This document shows, one piece after another, positions 7,500-14,970 of a stretch of DNA of 23,657 nucleotides. This stretch comes from Gammaproteobacteria bacterium (GTDB taxonomy: Bacteria; Pseudomonadota; Gammaproteobacteria; SZUA-229). The DNA lies in assembly GCA_030637945.1 (NCBI GenBank), contig DAOWFN010000077.1, positions 1 to 23,657 of the forward strand, in the 5' to 3' direction. Numbering within the stretch: the stretch's first letter is position 1; every line of letters begins with the position of its first letter. The notes beneath the pieces were generated by a model. It did no database searches and was not told the origin of the DNA. It saw only the letters and a list, made by a program, of their open reading frames with translations. A program made the translations under genes and the position numbers.

Positions 7500-8771
7500 A
7501 TGAACACGTTAACGGGTAAACACATCGTTATCGGCATCACCGGTGGTATCGCCGCCTACAAAAGTGCCGACTTAACACGCCGCCTGCAAGAAGCCGGCGC
7601 AGATGTGCGTATCGTCATGACAGGTGCCGCCACCGAGTTCGTCACACCGCTGACTTTTCAGGCTTTATCAGGCCACCCGGTTTTCTTTGATAACAATGAT
7701 GCCAATGAAGCATCCGGCATGAAACACATAGAGCTGGCACGCTGGGCAGATGCGATTATCATCGCTCCCGCCAGCGCCAATACCATTGCAAAACTGGCAC
7801 ATGGCCGCGCCGACAATTTACTCACTACATTATGCCTGGCCAGTGAAGCCATCAAATGTTTTGCACCGGCAATGAACCGGGTCATGTGGGACGATCAAAG
7901 CACACAAATAAATTGCAGAACACTTATCGATAAAGACTGGTATCAGTTTGGTCCTGCCAGCGGCCCGCAGGCCTGCGGTGAAACAGGCGAAGGACGTTTG
8001 CTAGAAGTCAGCGAGATCCTGACAGAACTTGAACGCTGCTTTAGATCCGGGGTGTTACAGGGATTAAACTTGATCGTAACTGCAGGACCAACCTACGAGG
8101 CCATCGATCCGGTACGTTTCATCGGTAACCGCAGCTCAGGTCGCATGGGTTACGCGATTGCCAGCGCCGCTCAGGAAGCTGGCGCTAATGTCACTTTGAT
8201 CAGCGGACCCTGTCATCTACCGACGCCTGCGCTACAAAACTTTATTGCTATCGAGTCTGCTGAAGAGATGCAACAGGCGGTACTGGACAATATTGAAAAA
8301 TGTCACATCTATATTTCAGCTGCCGCCGTGTCTGACTATCGCGTCGAAAACGTTGCTATACAAAAAATTAAAAAAACCGAAGATGACCTGACATTACAAC
8401 TGATTAAAAATGATGACATCATATCCATTGTCGCCAGCCATGCTTCACGGCCTTACGTCGTCGGCTTTGCTGCAGAAACAGAAAATGTCACCGAAAATGC
8501 AAAGGATAAATTAGTAAGAAAAAATCTGGACATGATCGTCGCTAACGATGTCAGCACACCACTCGATACTTCTACAAAACAACCTGATATCGGGTTTAAC
8601 AGTGAATACAATGCACTACATATTTTCTGGAATCAACCCAGCGATAACGAAACGCTGGGCGAACGACACTTCGACATAGCGCGCAAATCTCAGCTGGCAA
8701 AACAGTTAATTTCACTTATCGCTAAACAATACAATATCAATAAAAAACAACATGCACAAAATACAGCTTAA
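7500..8771 (+). CDS. coaBC: Bifunctional phosphopantothenoylcysteine decarboxylase/synthase
   Basis: A 423-residue cytosolic flavoprotein that joins cysteine to 4'-phosphopantothenate (CoaB, CTP-dependent) and decarboxylates the product (CoaC, FMN), steps two and three of CoA synthesis. The CoaC domain (about 1-185) starts GITGGIAAYKS, has the active His in HIELARWAD, the PAMNRVMWDD motif and the catalytic Cys159 in ACGETGEGR. The CoaB domain (about 190-405) has TAGPTYEAIDPVRFIGNRSSG, SAAAVSDYR and the KIKK lysines that bind the intermediate. The length is slightly above the usual 400. It overlaps dut by 20 bases, so the two are likely translationally coupled. The ATG at 7500 has no good Shine-Dalgarno. 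Confidence 0.96.
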   Translation: MNTLTGKHIVIGITGGIAAYKSADLTRRLQEAGADVRIVMTGAATEFVTPLTFQALSGHPVFFDNNDANEASGMKHIELARWADAIIIAPASANTIAKLAHGRADNLLTTLCLASEAIKCFAPAMNRVMWDDQSTQINCRTLIDKDWYQFGPASGPQACGETGEGRLLEVSEILTELERCFRSGVLQGLNLIVTAGPTYEAIDPVRFIGNRSSGRMGYAIASAAQEAGANVTLISGPCHLPTPALQNFIAIESAEEMQQAVLDNIEKCHIYISAAAVSDYRVENVAIQKIKKTEDDLTLQLIKNDDIISIVASHASRPYVVGFAAETENVTENAKDKLVRKNLDMIVANDVSTPLDTSTKQPDIGFNSEYNALHIFWNQPSDNETLGERHFDIARKSQLAKQLISLIAKQYNINKKQHAQNTA

Positions 8772-9207
8772 AATTCTCGACCCACGCATCGGTGACAACA
8801 TCCCACTACCCGAATATGCCACCGATGGCTCTGCCGGCATGGACCTGCGTGCCGCACTTGATGAAACGACCGAGATCAAACCCGGCGAAACCATACTGAT
8901 CCCTACCGGAATGGCGATCTATGTCGAAGACCCGAACATGGCTGCGATCGTTCTGCCACGCTCAGGTCTCGGCCACAAACATGGCATCGTCCTGGGCAAT
9001 CTGGTCGGGCTGATCGATTCAGATTATCAGGGGCAGCTGTTTGTCTCCTGCTGGAATCGCGGCGATAAAAACTTCACCATCGAAGTCGGTGACCGTATCG
9101 CACAACTGGTTATCGTGCCGGTGATACAGGCTGATTTCGAAGTGGTTGATGACTTTGTTAGCACTGACCGCGGTGTTGGTGGTTTCGGCCACTCCGGCCA
9201 CAAATAA
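8752..9207 (+). CDS. dut: Deoxyuridine 5'-triphosphate nucleotidohydrolase
   Basis: A 151-residue trimeric dUTPase that hydrolyses dUTP to dUMP and pyrophosphate, keeping uracil out of DNA and feeding thymidylate synthesis. All five family motifs are visible in order: AGMDLRA, PRSGLGHKHG, GNLVGLIDSDYQG (with the catalytic Asp), GDRIAQLV and the C-terminal arm RGVGGFGHSG. The ATG at 8752 lies inside the coaBC 3' end, giving the 20-base overlap; the next Met would cut the fold. The coaBC-dut order is conserved in gammaproteobacteria. Confidence 0.97.
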   Translation: MHKIQLKILDPRIGDNIPLPEYATDGSAGMDLRAALDETTEIKPGETILIPTGMAIYVEDPNMAAIVLPRSGLGHKHGIVLGNLVGLIDSDYQGQLFVSCWNRGDKNFTIEVGDRIAQLVIVPVIQADFEVVDDFVSTDRGVGGFGHSGHK

Positions 9208-9263
9208 CAGATCGATTAACGACTATACTCCTACATAATAACAACTCCATATTTAACAATATC

Positions 9264-10637
9264 ATGACAATTTCTGAAGATATCTTTCGCGCCTACGATA
9301 TCCGTGGCGTGGTTGAAAACGCATTAACACCTGACGCCGCACAACAGATCGGCCAGGCATTCGCGACCGAAGCATTAGCACAGGGCCAAAAAACCGTAGT
9401 TATCGGTCGAGACGGCCGCCTTTCCAGCCCTGAATTGGCACAACGTTTAAGCGAAGGATTACGTTCGGGTGGTTGCGATGTCATCGATATTGGCATGGTG
9501 CCTACGCCGGTACTTTATTACGCCACACATAAACTAAAAACCGGTACCGGCATCATGGTTACCGGTAGCCACAATCCACCACAATATAATGGACTGAAAA
9601 TGTTGATCGCCGGCAACACTTTGTACGGCGATGGCATCAAAGCGCTTTACCATATGATCGTTGAAGGACGAGTGAATAACGGTGAGGGCACACACAGCGA
9701 AGCAAATGTTATCCCTGATTATCTTGATACCATCGTTAATGACATCAAACTCGAAAAACCACTGAACATTGCTATCGATTGTGGTAATGGTGTCGCCGGT
9801 GTATTAGCCACTGAGCTATTTACCCGTCTAGGCTGTAACGTTACCGAACTATTTTGCGATGTCGACGGTACTTTTCCAAATCATCATCCCGACCCATCGA
9901 AACCTGAAAATCTGGTCGACCTGCAGAAAGCGATGGGAGAAAACAACCTGGATCTAGGCCTGGCTTTCGACGGTGATGGTGACCGTGTTGGCATCCTGGA
10001 CGACAAACAAAATATTTTATGGGCAGACCGCCAGATGATGCTGTATTCCGCAGACGTTTTAAAACGCAAGCCGGGTGCACAGATTATTTTCGATATTAAA
10101 TCCACCAGTAACCTGGGAAGTTATATTGAAAATCTTGGTGGCGACCCATTGATGTGGAAGACCGGACACTCGTTCATCAAAGCCAAAATGAAAGAAACTG
10201 GCGCTGAGCTTGCGGGTGAGATGAGCGGCCATATCTTCTTTAAAGAAAGATGGTTTGGTTTTGATGATGGTTTATATAGTGCGGCACGCATGTTAGAGAT
10301 TGTCAGCCAACACGATGAGACCAGTTCAGCCATCTTTGAAGCATTACCTGACAGCTTTAATACACCTGAATTACAGATCGATTTTGCAGAAGGCGAGCAT
10401 TATAAATTTATGACGAAATTTATCGACCAGGCTACCTTTGAAAATGCCGAGATACTGACTATCGATGGCATACGTGTTAACTATGCAGATGGCTGGGGAC
10501 TGATTCGCCCTTCGAATACCACACCTTGCCTGGTCTTACGTTTCGAAGCCAACGACGAAAACACCCTGACAACGATTCAAAATACTTTTCGTGAACAGCT
10601 GCTGGCAGTGGACAGTACATTGAATTTGCCTTTTTAA
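9264..10637 (+). CDS. algC: Phosphomannomutase/phosphoglucomutase
   Basis: A 457-residue enzyme of the alpha-D-phosphohexomutase family, of the bifunctional AlgC/ManB type, interconverting the 6- and 1-phosphates of mannose and glucose for surface polysaccharide precursors. Four domains are marked by their motifs: the phosphoserine loop TGSHNPP with Ser102, the Mg-binding DGDGDR at 236-241, the sugar-binding GEMSGH at 318-323 and the phosphate-binding RPSNTTP near the C-terminus. It lies between dut and argB as in Pseudomonas, which favours AlgC over a PgmB-like or GlmM role. It follows dut by 56 bases; no clear Shine-Dalgarno is seen before its ATG. Confidence 0.92.
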   Translation: MTISEDIFRAYDIRGVVENALTPDAAQQIGQAFATEALAQGQKTVVIGRDGRLSSPELAQRLSEGLRSGGCDVIDIGMVPTPVLYYATHKLKTGTGIMVTGSHNPPQYNGLKMLIAGNTLYGDGIKALYHMIVEGRVNNGEGTHSEANVIPDYLDTIVNDIKLEKPLNIAIDCGNGVAGVLATELFTRLGCNVTELFCDVDGTFPNHHPDPSKPENLVDLQKAMGENNLDLGLAFDGDGDRVGILDDKQNILWADRQMMLYSADVLKRKPGAQIIFDIKSTSNLGSYIENLGGDPLMWKTGHSFIKAKMKETGAELAGEMSGHIFFKERWFGFDDGLYSAARMLEIVSQHDETSSAIFEALPDSFNTPELQIDFAEGEHYKFMTKFIDQATFENAEILTIDGIRVNYADGWGLIRPSNTTPCLVLRFEANDENTLTTIQNTFREQLLAVDSTLNLPF

Positions 10638-10707
10638 GACAATTACATGCACAATACCCATATCTAGTTATCTGGCCTGAATTCATATAAATATTACGGA
10701 GCTATTC

Positions 10708-11610
10708 GTGGACAAACAATCCGCTATCAATGTTGCCAGTGTTTTATCAGAGGCCATGCCTTACCTGCAACGTTTGAACAATAAAACCATTGTCATCAAA
10801 TTTGGTGGCAATGCGATGATCGATGAAAAATTAAAAAATAGCTTTGCTCGCGATATCGTTTTACTAAAACAGGTTGGTGTGAATCCTGTTGTCGTTCATG
10901 GCGGCGGCCCACAGATCGGCGAGCTACTGGAAAAGATCGGCAAAAAATCCGAGTTCATCAACGGCATGCGCGTGACCGACAGCGAGACCATGGATGTCGT
11001 TGAAATGGTTTTAGGGGGACTGGTAAACAAGAGCATCGTTAACCTGATCAACCACAATGGCGGCCAGGCGATCGGCCTAACCGGAAAAGATGGCGCGATG
11101 ATCCGTGCAAAAAAAATGCAGATGACCCACACACCCTCTGAACTGGAATCCGCTGAACTACAGGCTACTGAAATTATCGATCTTGGTCATGTCGGTGAAG
11201 TGACAACCATCAATCCGTCAATCGTACACACGCTCGATAAGGGCGACTTCATCCCTGTCATTGCACCTATTGGTGTGGGTGATGATTCTGCATCATATAA
11301 CATCAATGCAGACCTGGTCGCCGGCAAGATGGCTAGCGTATTAGGCGCTGAAAAACTGCTATTACTAACGAATACACCTGGCGTTCTAGATAAACAGGAA
11401 AACATTCTTACTGGATTGGACAGTAAAAAAGTCAAAGAATTGATTGCCGAAGGCACCATCGCCGGCGGCATGCTACCTAAAGTAAATTGCGCACTGGACG
11501 CGGTTAATTCTGGCGTTAAGACCTCACACATCATCGATGGCCGTGTGGAACATGCAGTACTGCTTGAATTGTTAACTGATGAAGGCGTAGGCACACTAAT
11601 AAAATCGTAA
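10708..11610 (+). CDS. argB: Acetylglutamate kinase
   Basis: A 300-residue amino acid kinase that phosphorylates N-acetylglutamate with ATP, the second step of arginine synthesis. Motifs visible are FGGNAM near residue 33, VVHGGGPQIG near 60, GLTGKDG near 120, TNTPGVLD and the C-terminal GGMLPKV. The roughly 20-residue N-terminal extension before KTIVIKFGG matches the arginine-inhibited hexameric ArgB type, so feedback control by arginine is likely (inference). The start is GTG at 10708 with ACGGAG 6-7 bases upstream. It is 70 bases after the phosphohexomutase and converges on the DUF4124 gene 20 bases away. Confidence 0.96.
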   Translation: MDKQSAINVASVLSEAMPYLQRLNNKTIVIKFGGNAMIDEKLKNSFARDIVLLKQVGVNPVVVHGGGPQIGELLEKIGKKSEFINGMRVTDSETMDVVEMVLGGLVNKSIVNLINHNGGQAIGLTGKDGAMIRAKKMQMTHTPSELESAELQATEIIDLGHVGEVTTINPSIVHTLDKGDFIPVIAPIGVGDDSASYNINADLVAGKMASVLGAEKLLLLTNTPGVLDKQENILTGLDSKKVKELIAEGTIAGGMLPKVNCALDAVNSGVKTSHIIDGRVEHAVLLELLTDEGVGTLIKS

Positions 11611-11622
11611 CCCAGCATAGAA

Positions 11623-11640
11623 ACTTTTATTTACAAAAGT
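11623..11640. terminator. Weak bidirectional hairpin at the argB end
   Basis: ACTTTT (11623-11628) and AAAAGT (11635-11640) form a perfect 6-bp inverted repeat with a 6-base loop. It sits in the 20-base convergent junction and overlaps the last codons of the DUF4124 gene. The stem is all but GC-free, so it is a weak candidate for termination on either strand. Confidence 0.3.
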
Positions 11641-12287
11641 TCGTCGCGCTTTCTTGCGAGTCGCTCCCTCTTTTCTTTCTGCTCGGCTTTCAATGCATTA
11701 AAACGTTCGATGTAGCCATTAAATTGCACTGATATTTCATCACGACGTTTTATATGGCCATCTTTTACTTTGCTTTGCACTTTTACCTGTTGCTTTTCAC
11801 TATCGATACGCTGATACACATCTCCCGGCACTTCACGGTTTGATGCCTTAATCTGTATCACCTGCCTTTCCAGCGAAGCGATATTTGTATTTGAATCGCT
11901 GATGATCGTTTCAGCTAGCTGTATCTGAGAATCTACCGCATCCAGTCTGGCATCACGCGCCACAATTAAATCACGCATAGTGGTATAAGTATCAAGTAAT
12001 ACCCGGTCACGCTGCTTCGCCCTCTTTTCCACTAACGCAATTTTTTTGCGCTCTTTTTCCAGCCGCTTTTCTTCAATCTTCTGTTCCCGTGTTTTTGCCG
12101 CGTCGTTATGTTTTACCACGACGCCGCCTTCATTTAATTCATCATGTGCTTTTAACTGGTATTTATACGGGATCCGGTCGCCAAAATGCACACGACCTTT
12201 ATCATCTACCCACTTATACAGTTTCGCCTGAGCCGCCAATGGACTCATCAACAAAACAATAGATAATGTAAGTAACCCAATACGCAC
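11631..12287 (-). CDS. Exported DUF4124 protein with long coiled coil
   Basis: A 218-residue protein with a signal peptide of about 21 residues (hydrophobic LLTLSIVLLMS, then AAQA/K), so it is periplasmic. The DUF4124 motif follows immediately: LYKWVDDKGRVHFGDRIP at about 23-40. From about residue 65 the chain is highly charged (Lys, Arg, Glu) and helical to the end, with heptad-like runs, probably coiled coil. DUF4124 proteins are common in gammaproteobacteria and have no settled function. The gene is divergent from the TauE-like permease with 77 bases between the starts and convergent with argB. Confidence 0.85.
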   Translation of the reverse strand: MRIGLLTLSIVLLMSPLAAQAKLYKWVDDKGRVHFGDRIPYKYQLKAHDELNEGGVVVKHNDAAKTREQKIEEKRLEKERKKIALVEKRAKQRDRVLLDTYTTMRDLIVARDARLDAVDSQIQLAETIISDSNTNIASLERQVIQIKASNREVPGDVYQRIDSEKQQVKVQSKVKDGHIKRRDEISVQFNGYIERFNALKAEQKEKRERLARKRDELL

Positions 12288-12364
12288 AAGCGCACCCTCG
12301 AAATTAATAACTGATAAGCTACGAGTATAGGCACTATTTCACAAGAATCGAGTATATTTACCCC

Positions 12365-13114
12365 GTGGCCGAACAACTCCTTATATTCGTCATATCGCTT
12401 ATCGCCAACCTCTTCTCAGCCTTATCAGGCGGCGGCGCAGGACTTATACAGCTACCTGCCCTCATTTTTTTAGGCCTGCCCTTTGGACTCGCTCTCGCCA
12501 CGCACAAAGTCGCCACTATCGCCCTGGGAATCGGTGCAACAGCGCGCCACCTGAAAGACAACAGAATAGAGCGCGATTATGCCTTGTTGATGATACTCGC
12601 AGGGGTCCCCGGCGTTATATTAGGCGCCAGCTTTATCCTTCAGATACCTGACCAGATAGCAAAAATGGCACTGGGGATATTAACCATGGGACTGGGCGTT
12701 TATTCTTTTTTCTCACCAGAGCTGGGGCAGACTCTTCAACAAAAGAACAGAGATCTCAGAGGCTATATTATCGGCGCTCTGGTTTTATTCATCATCGGCA
12801 TCCTTAATGGCTCGTTAACCTCAGGCACGGGGTTATTCGTCACTATATGGTTAATTCGCTGGTTTGGTTTTGACTATAAATTAGCAGTGGCATACACCCT
12901 GGTCTTTGTCGGTCTATTCTGGAATACATCGGGGGCGGTCACTTTGGGGTTGCTCGGTGATATCCACTGGCTGTGGATTCCTGCCTTGTTACTTGGTTCG
13001 TTTATCGGTGGGTATATTGGGGCACATTTATCTATTGTGAAAGGTAATAAGGTGATTAAGCGAAGTTTTGAGGTTGTGACGTTGTTGATTGGGTTGAAGT
13101 TGGTGTTGGGGTAA
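12365..13114 (+). CDS. TauE/SafE (TSUP) family permease
   Basis: A 249-residue inner-membrane protein with about eight transmembrane segments, the usual size of the TSUP family, whose members move sulfite, sulfoacetate or other organosulfur anions. Typical features are the Gly-rich first repeat LSGGGAGLIQLPALIFLGLP and the second-half counterpart NGSLTSGTGLFVTIWLIRWFG, the internal duplication of the family. The start is GTG at 12365, next to CCCC and without a Shine-Dalgarno; the ORF cannot start earlier without losing the membrane pattern. The substrate is unknown. Together with DUF4124 it splits the usual argB-pyrE neighbourhood. Confidence 0.85.
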   Translation: MAEQLLIFVISLIANLFSALSGGGAGLIQLPALIFLGLPFGLALATHKVATIALGIGATARHLKDNRIERDYALLMILAGVPGVILGASFILQIPDQIAKMALGILTMGLGVYSFFSPELGQTLQQKNRDLRGYIIGALVLFIIGILNGSLTSGTGLFVTIWLIRWFGFDYKLAVAYTLVFVGLFWNTSGAVTLGLLGDIHWLWIPALLLGSFIGGYIGAHLSIVKGNKVIKRSFEVVTLLIGLKLVLG

Positions 13115-13185
13115 ATTTTATTTGGTGACCCTCATTTGTGATTTGGGTATCGACATCCAGTGCTGAGTTTTCCTAATACTTGGGA

Positions 13186-13204
13186 TTTCACCGTCAGGGT
13201 GAAA
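13186..13204. repeat. Short hairpin TTTCACC/GGTGAAA
   Basis: Perfect 7-bp inverted repeat, arms 13186-13192 and 13198-13204 with a 5-base loop, in the 202-base gap between the convergent TauE-like gene and pyrE. No T-run follows, so it is more like an interspersed palindrome than a terminator. Confidence 0.45.
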
Positions 13205-13245
13205 AGCGCAGGTAAAATTTAAAGAAGTCGTAAATGTATTTATAG

Positions 13246-13270
13246 ATTCCGGCTAAAGACATGCCGGAAT
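13246..13270. repeat. Interspersed palindrome ATTCCGGC/GCCGGAAT
   Basis: Perfect 8-bp inverted repeat, arms 13246-13253 and 13263-13270 with a 9-base loop, followed by GACG. The ATTCCGGC...GCCGGAATGAC type of mini-palindrome is frequent between genes in many proteobacteria. It lies downstream of two convergent genes and could stop or protect transcripts. Confidence 0.55.
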
Positions 13271-13316
13271 GACGGTGTATGAAAGCATTCCACAGAGAAT
13301 CGTGAAGATGAGGAGG

Positions 13317-13958
13317 TTAGATTCCATACTCACTGCGATATGCTCGCATAGCATCCAGGTACTCACCAAACGAATCATCACCCTCCAAGTAATCAATCAA
13401 ATCCGTCATTGTAATAATACTGAAAACCTCAATCCCGTAATCACGATGTACTTCCTGTATCGCCGACAAATCAGACTGACCCTTTTCCTGCCTGTCCAAC
13501 GCAATCAAAACCGCTGTGGTCGTCGCACCTTCTGCCTGAATAATATCCACCGCTTCACGGATGGCAGTGCCTGCCGTAATGACATCATCAACAATCAGCA
13601 CATTACCATTAAGTTCTGCACCGACAATGAGGCCGCCTTCGCCATGATCCTTGGCCTCTTTACGATTAAAAGCATACGGCTTATCAATGCCGTGATTCAC
13701 AGATAAGGCGTAAACGATAGCTGATACTAATGGAATGCCTTTGTAGGCCGGACCAAACAAAACATCATAATTTATGTCGTTGTCGATGATTGTCTGTGCG
13801 TAACAACTGCCTAATTCTGCTAGTGCGTAACCGCTATTAAATAAACCCGCATTAAAAAAATAAGGACTGATACGTCCTGACTTAAGGGTAAATTCACCAA
13901 ATCGCAAAACCTGATATTGAATTGCTAATTCGATAAACCGTTTTTTGTTTTCTTGCAT
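13317..13958 (-). CDS. pyrE: Orotate phosphoribosyltransferase
   Basis: A 213-residue enzyme that joins orotate to PRPP to give OMP, the fifth step of pyrimidine synthesis. The N-terminus QENKKRFIELAIQYQVLRFGEFTLKSGRISPYFFNAGLF is typical, and the PRPP-binding loop is VLIVDDVITAGTAIREA at about residues 119-135. I place the start at the ATG complementary to 13956-13958. The frame stays open to 14009, but that extension (through VYCATTRQVW) has no family counterpart, while the chosen start gives exactly the 213 residues of E. coli PyrE. The usual partner rph is absent; a large inverted repeat lies upstream. Confidence 0.95.
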   Translation of the reverse strand: MQENKKRFIELAIQYQVLRFGEFTLKSGRISPYFFNAGLFNSGYALAELGSCYAQTIIDNDINYDVLFGPAYKGIPLVSAIVYALSVNHGIDKPYAFNRKEAKDHGEGGLIVGAELNGNVLIVDDVITAGTAIREAVDIIQAEGATTTAVLIALDRQEKGQSDLSAIQEVHRDYGIEVFSIITMTDLIDYLEGDDSFGEYLDAMRAYRSEYGI

Positions 13959-14025
13959 GTGCCAAACCTGTCTTGTTGTTGCGCAGTATACGTTATTTAT
14001 TCCTGTCATTTCGACCTAAACCGTC

Positions 14026-14095
14026 TGTCATCTCGACCGAATGGGAGAGATCTTACCGGCTTAAAAAAGATCTCTCCCATTCGGTCGAGATGACA
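14026..14095. repeat. Perfect 29-bp inverted repeat between pyrE and xthA
   Basis: The left arm 14026-14054 (beginning TGTCATCTCGACCGAATG) is exactly complementary to the right arm 14067-14095 (ending GGTCGAGATGACA), with a 12-base loop at 14055-14066. A shortened, imperfect copy of the outer arm (TGTCATTTCGACC) lies just before it at about 14004-14016. The TCATCTCGACCGAA...GAGAGATCT sequence is of a type that recurs between genes in diverse bacteria. In RNA from either strand it would form a very stable stem. Confidence 0.9.
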
Positions 14096-14193
14096 TGACT
14101 GGTCGCAATAGTTTCAGGTATCATAGGCGCTCACATAATAAGAATAACGAGCAGGGCCAAACAGCAACTGCTCTCCGACCCCTTAGACAAATG

Positions 14194-14970
14194 ATGCGTA
14201 TTATTTCTGCTAACACCAACGGTATTCGCGCTGCTGCGAAAAAAGGTTTTTTTGAGTGGCTGAAAAAAGTTGATCCTGATGTGGTCTGCATACAGGAGAC
14301 CAAAGCACAGGAACATCAGCTCACAGACCCCCAGTTTTGCCCTGAAGGTTATTTTTGCCAATATCACGATGCCGAGAAAAAAGGCTACAGTGGTGTCGCT
14401 ATCTACAGCAAAGTCAAACCTAAAAAAGTGACTAAGGGTATCGGCTGGTACGATATCGATATCGAAGGACGTTTCATCGAGTTCCAGTTTGAAAAACTCA
14501 GCGTGATCTCGCTCTACATGCACTCGGGCTCGGCCAGTGAGGAACGTCAGGATGTTAAATTTGATTTCATGGAACGCTTCATGGTCTACCTGCAGAGCCT
14601 GCGTCGCAAACGCCGTGAATTTATTATCTGCGGTGACTGGAATATCGCACATAAAAAAATCGACATTAAAAACTGGAAAGGCAATCAGAAAAATTCCGGC
14701 TTCTTACCTGAAGAACGCGCCTGGATGGATACCTTGTTTGATGAAATCGGTTTTGTCGACGCCTTCCGCGTCGTTAATCAACTGCCCGACCAATACACCT
14801 GGTGGTCTAATCGAGGGCAGGCCTGGGCAAACAACACGGGGTGGCGCATCGACTACCAGGTCATTACGCCAAAACTGGAACCTTTAGTTAAAGCGACAGA
14901 TATTTATAAAGATGAACGATTCTCTGATCATTCGCCTTTAATTATTGATTACGATTACACGCTTGCATGA
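14194..14970 (+). CDS. xthA: Exodeoxyribonuclease III family AP endonuclease
   Basis: A 258-residue Mg-dependent nuclease of the endonuclease/exonuclease/phosphatase fold, cutting at abasic sites and trimming 3' ends in base excision repair. Seen are RIISANTNGIR (Asn7), CIQETKAQ with Glu35 as metal ligand, YSGVAIYSK, the GDWNIAH block with the catalytic Asp and Asn, and the C-terminal SDHSPLI with the catalytic His. The frame is open from 14095, but those extra residues come from the inverted repeat; ATG at 14194 (or the adjacent ATG at 14191) matches the family start. It overlaps the next gene by ATGA. A Crc-like regulator is an alternative from position, but the catalytic residues are intact, so an active nuclease is favoured. 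Confidence 0.9.
   Translation: MRIISANTNGIRAAAKKGFFEWLKKVDPDVVCIQETKAQEHQLTDPQFCPEGYFCQYHDAEKKGYSGVAIYSKVKPKKVTKGIGWYDIDIEGRFIEFQFEKLSVISLYMHSGSASEERQDVKFDFMERFMVYLQSLRRKRREFIICGDWNIAHKKIDIKNWKGNQKNSGFLPEERAWMDTLFDEIGFVDAFRVVNQLPDQYTWWSNRGQAWANNTGWRIDYQVITPKLEPLVKATDIYKDERFSDHSPLIIDYDYTLA

Noticed and set aside
11187..11618. 143-codon frame antisense to argB
   Set aside because: Ser/Pro/Thr-rich shadow frame of a well-conserved kinase.
13030..13120. G/T-rich, C-poor stretch at the end of the TauE-like gene
   Set aside because: It is in frame and codes for a plausible last membrane helix, so codon choice explains it.
13269..13706. 145-codon open frame on the plus strand opposite pyrE
   Set aside because: It lies wholly within and antisense to a certain gene, has no recognisable domain and odd composition.
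13959..14009. Longer pyrE start at 14009
   Set aside because: It adds 17 residues without counterpart in PyrE; the start at 13958 gives the standard 213 residues.
14095..14193. N-terminal extension of the exonuclease III frame back to 14095
   Set aside because: The extra 33 residues derive from the end of the 29-bp palindrome and a Ser/Arg/Asn-rich stretch with no family counterpart; MRIISANTNGIR at 14194 is the family start.
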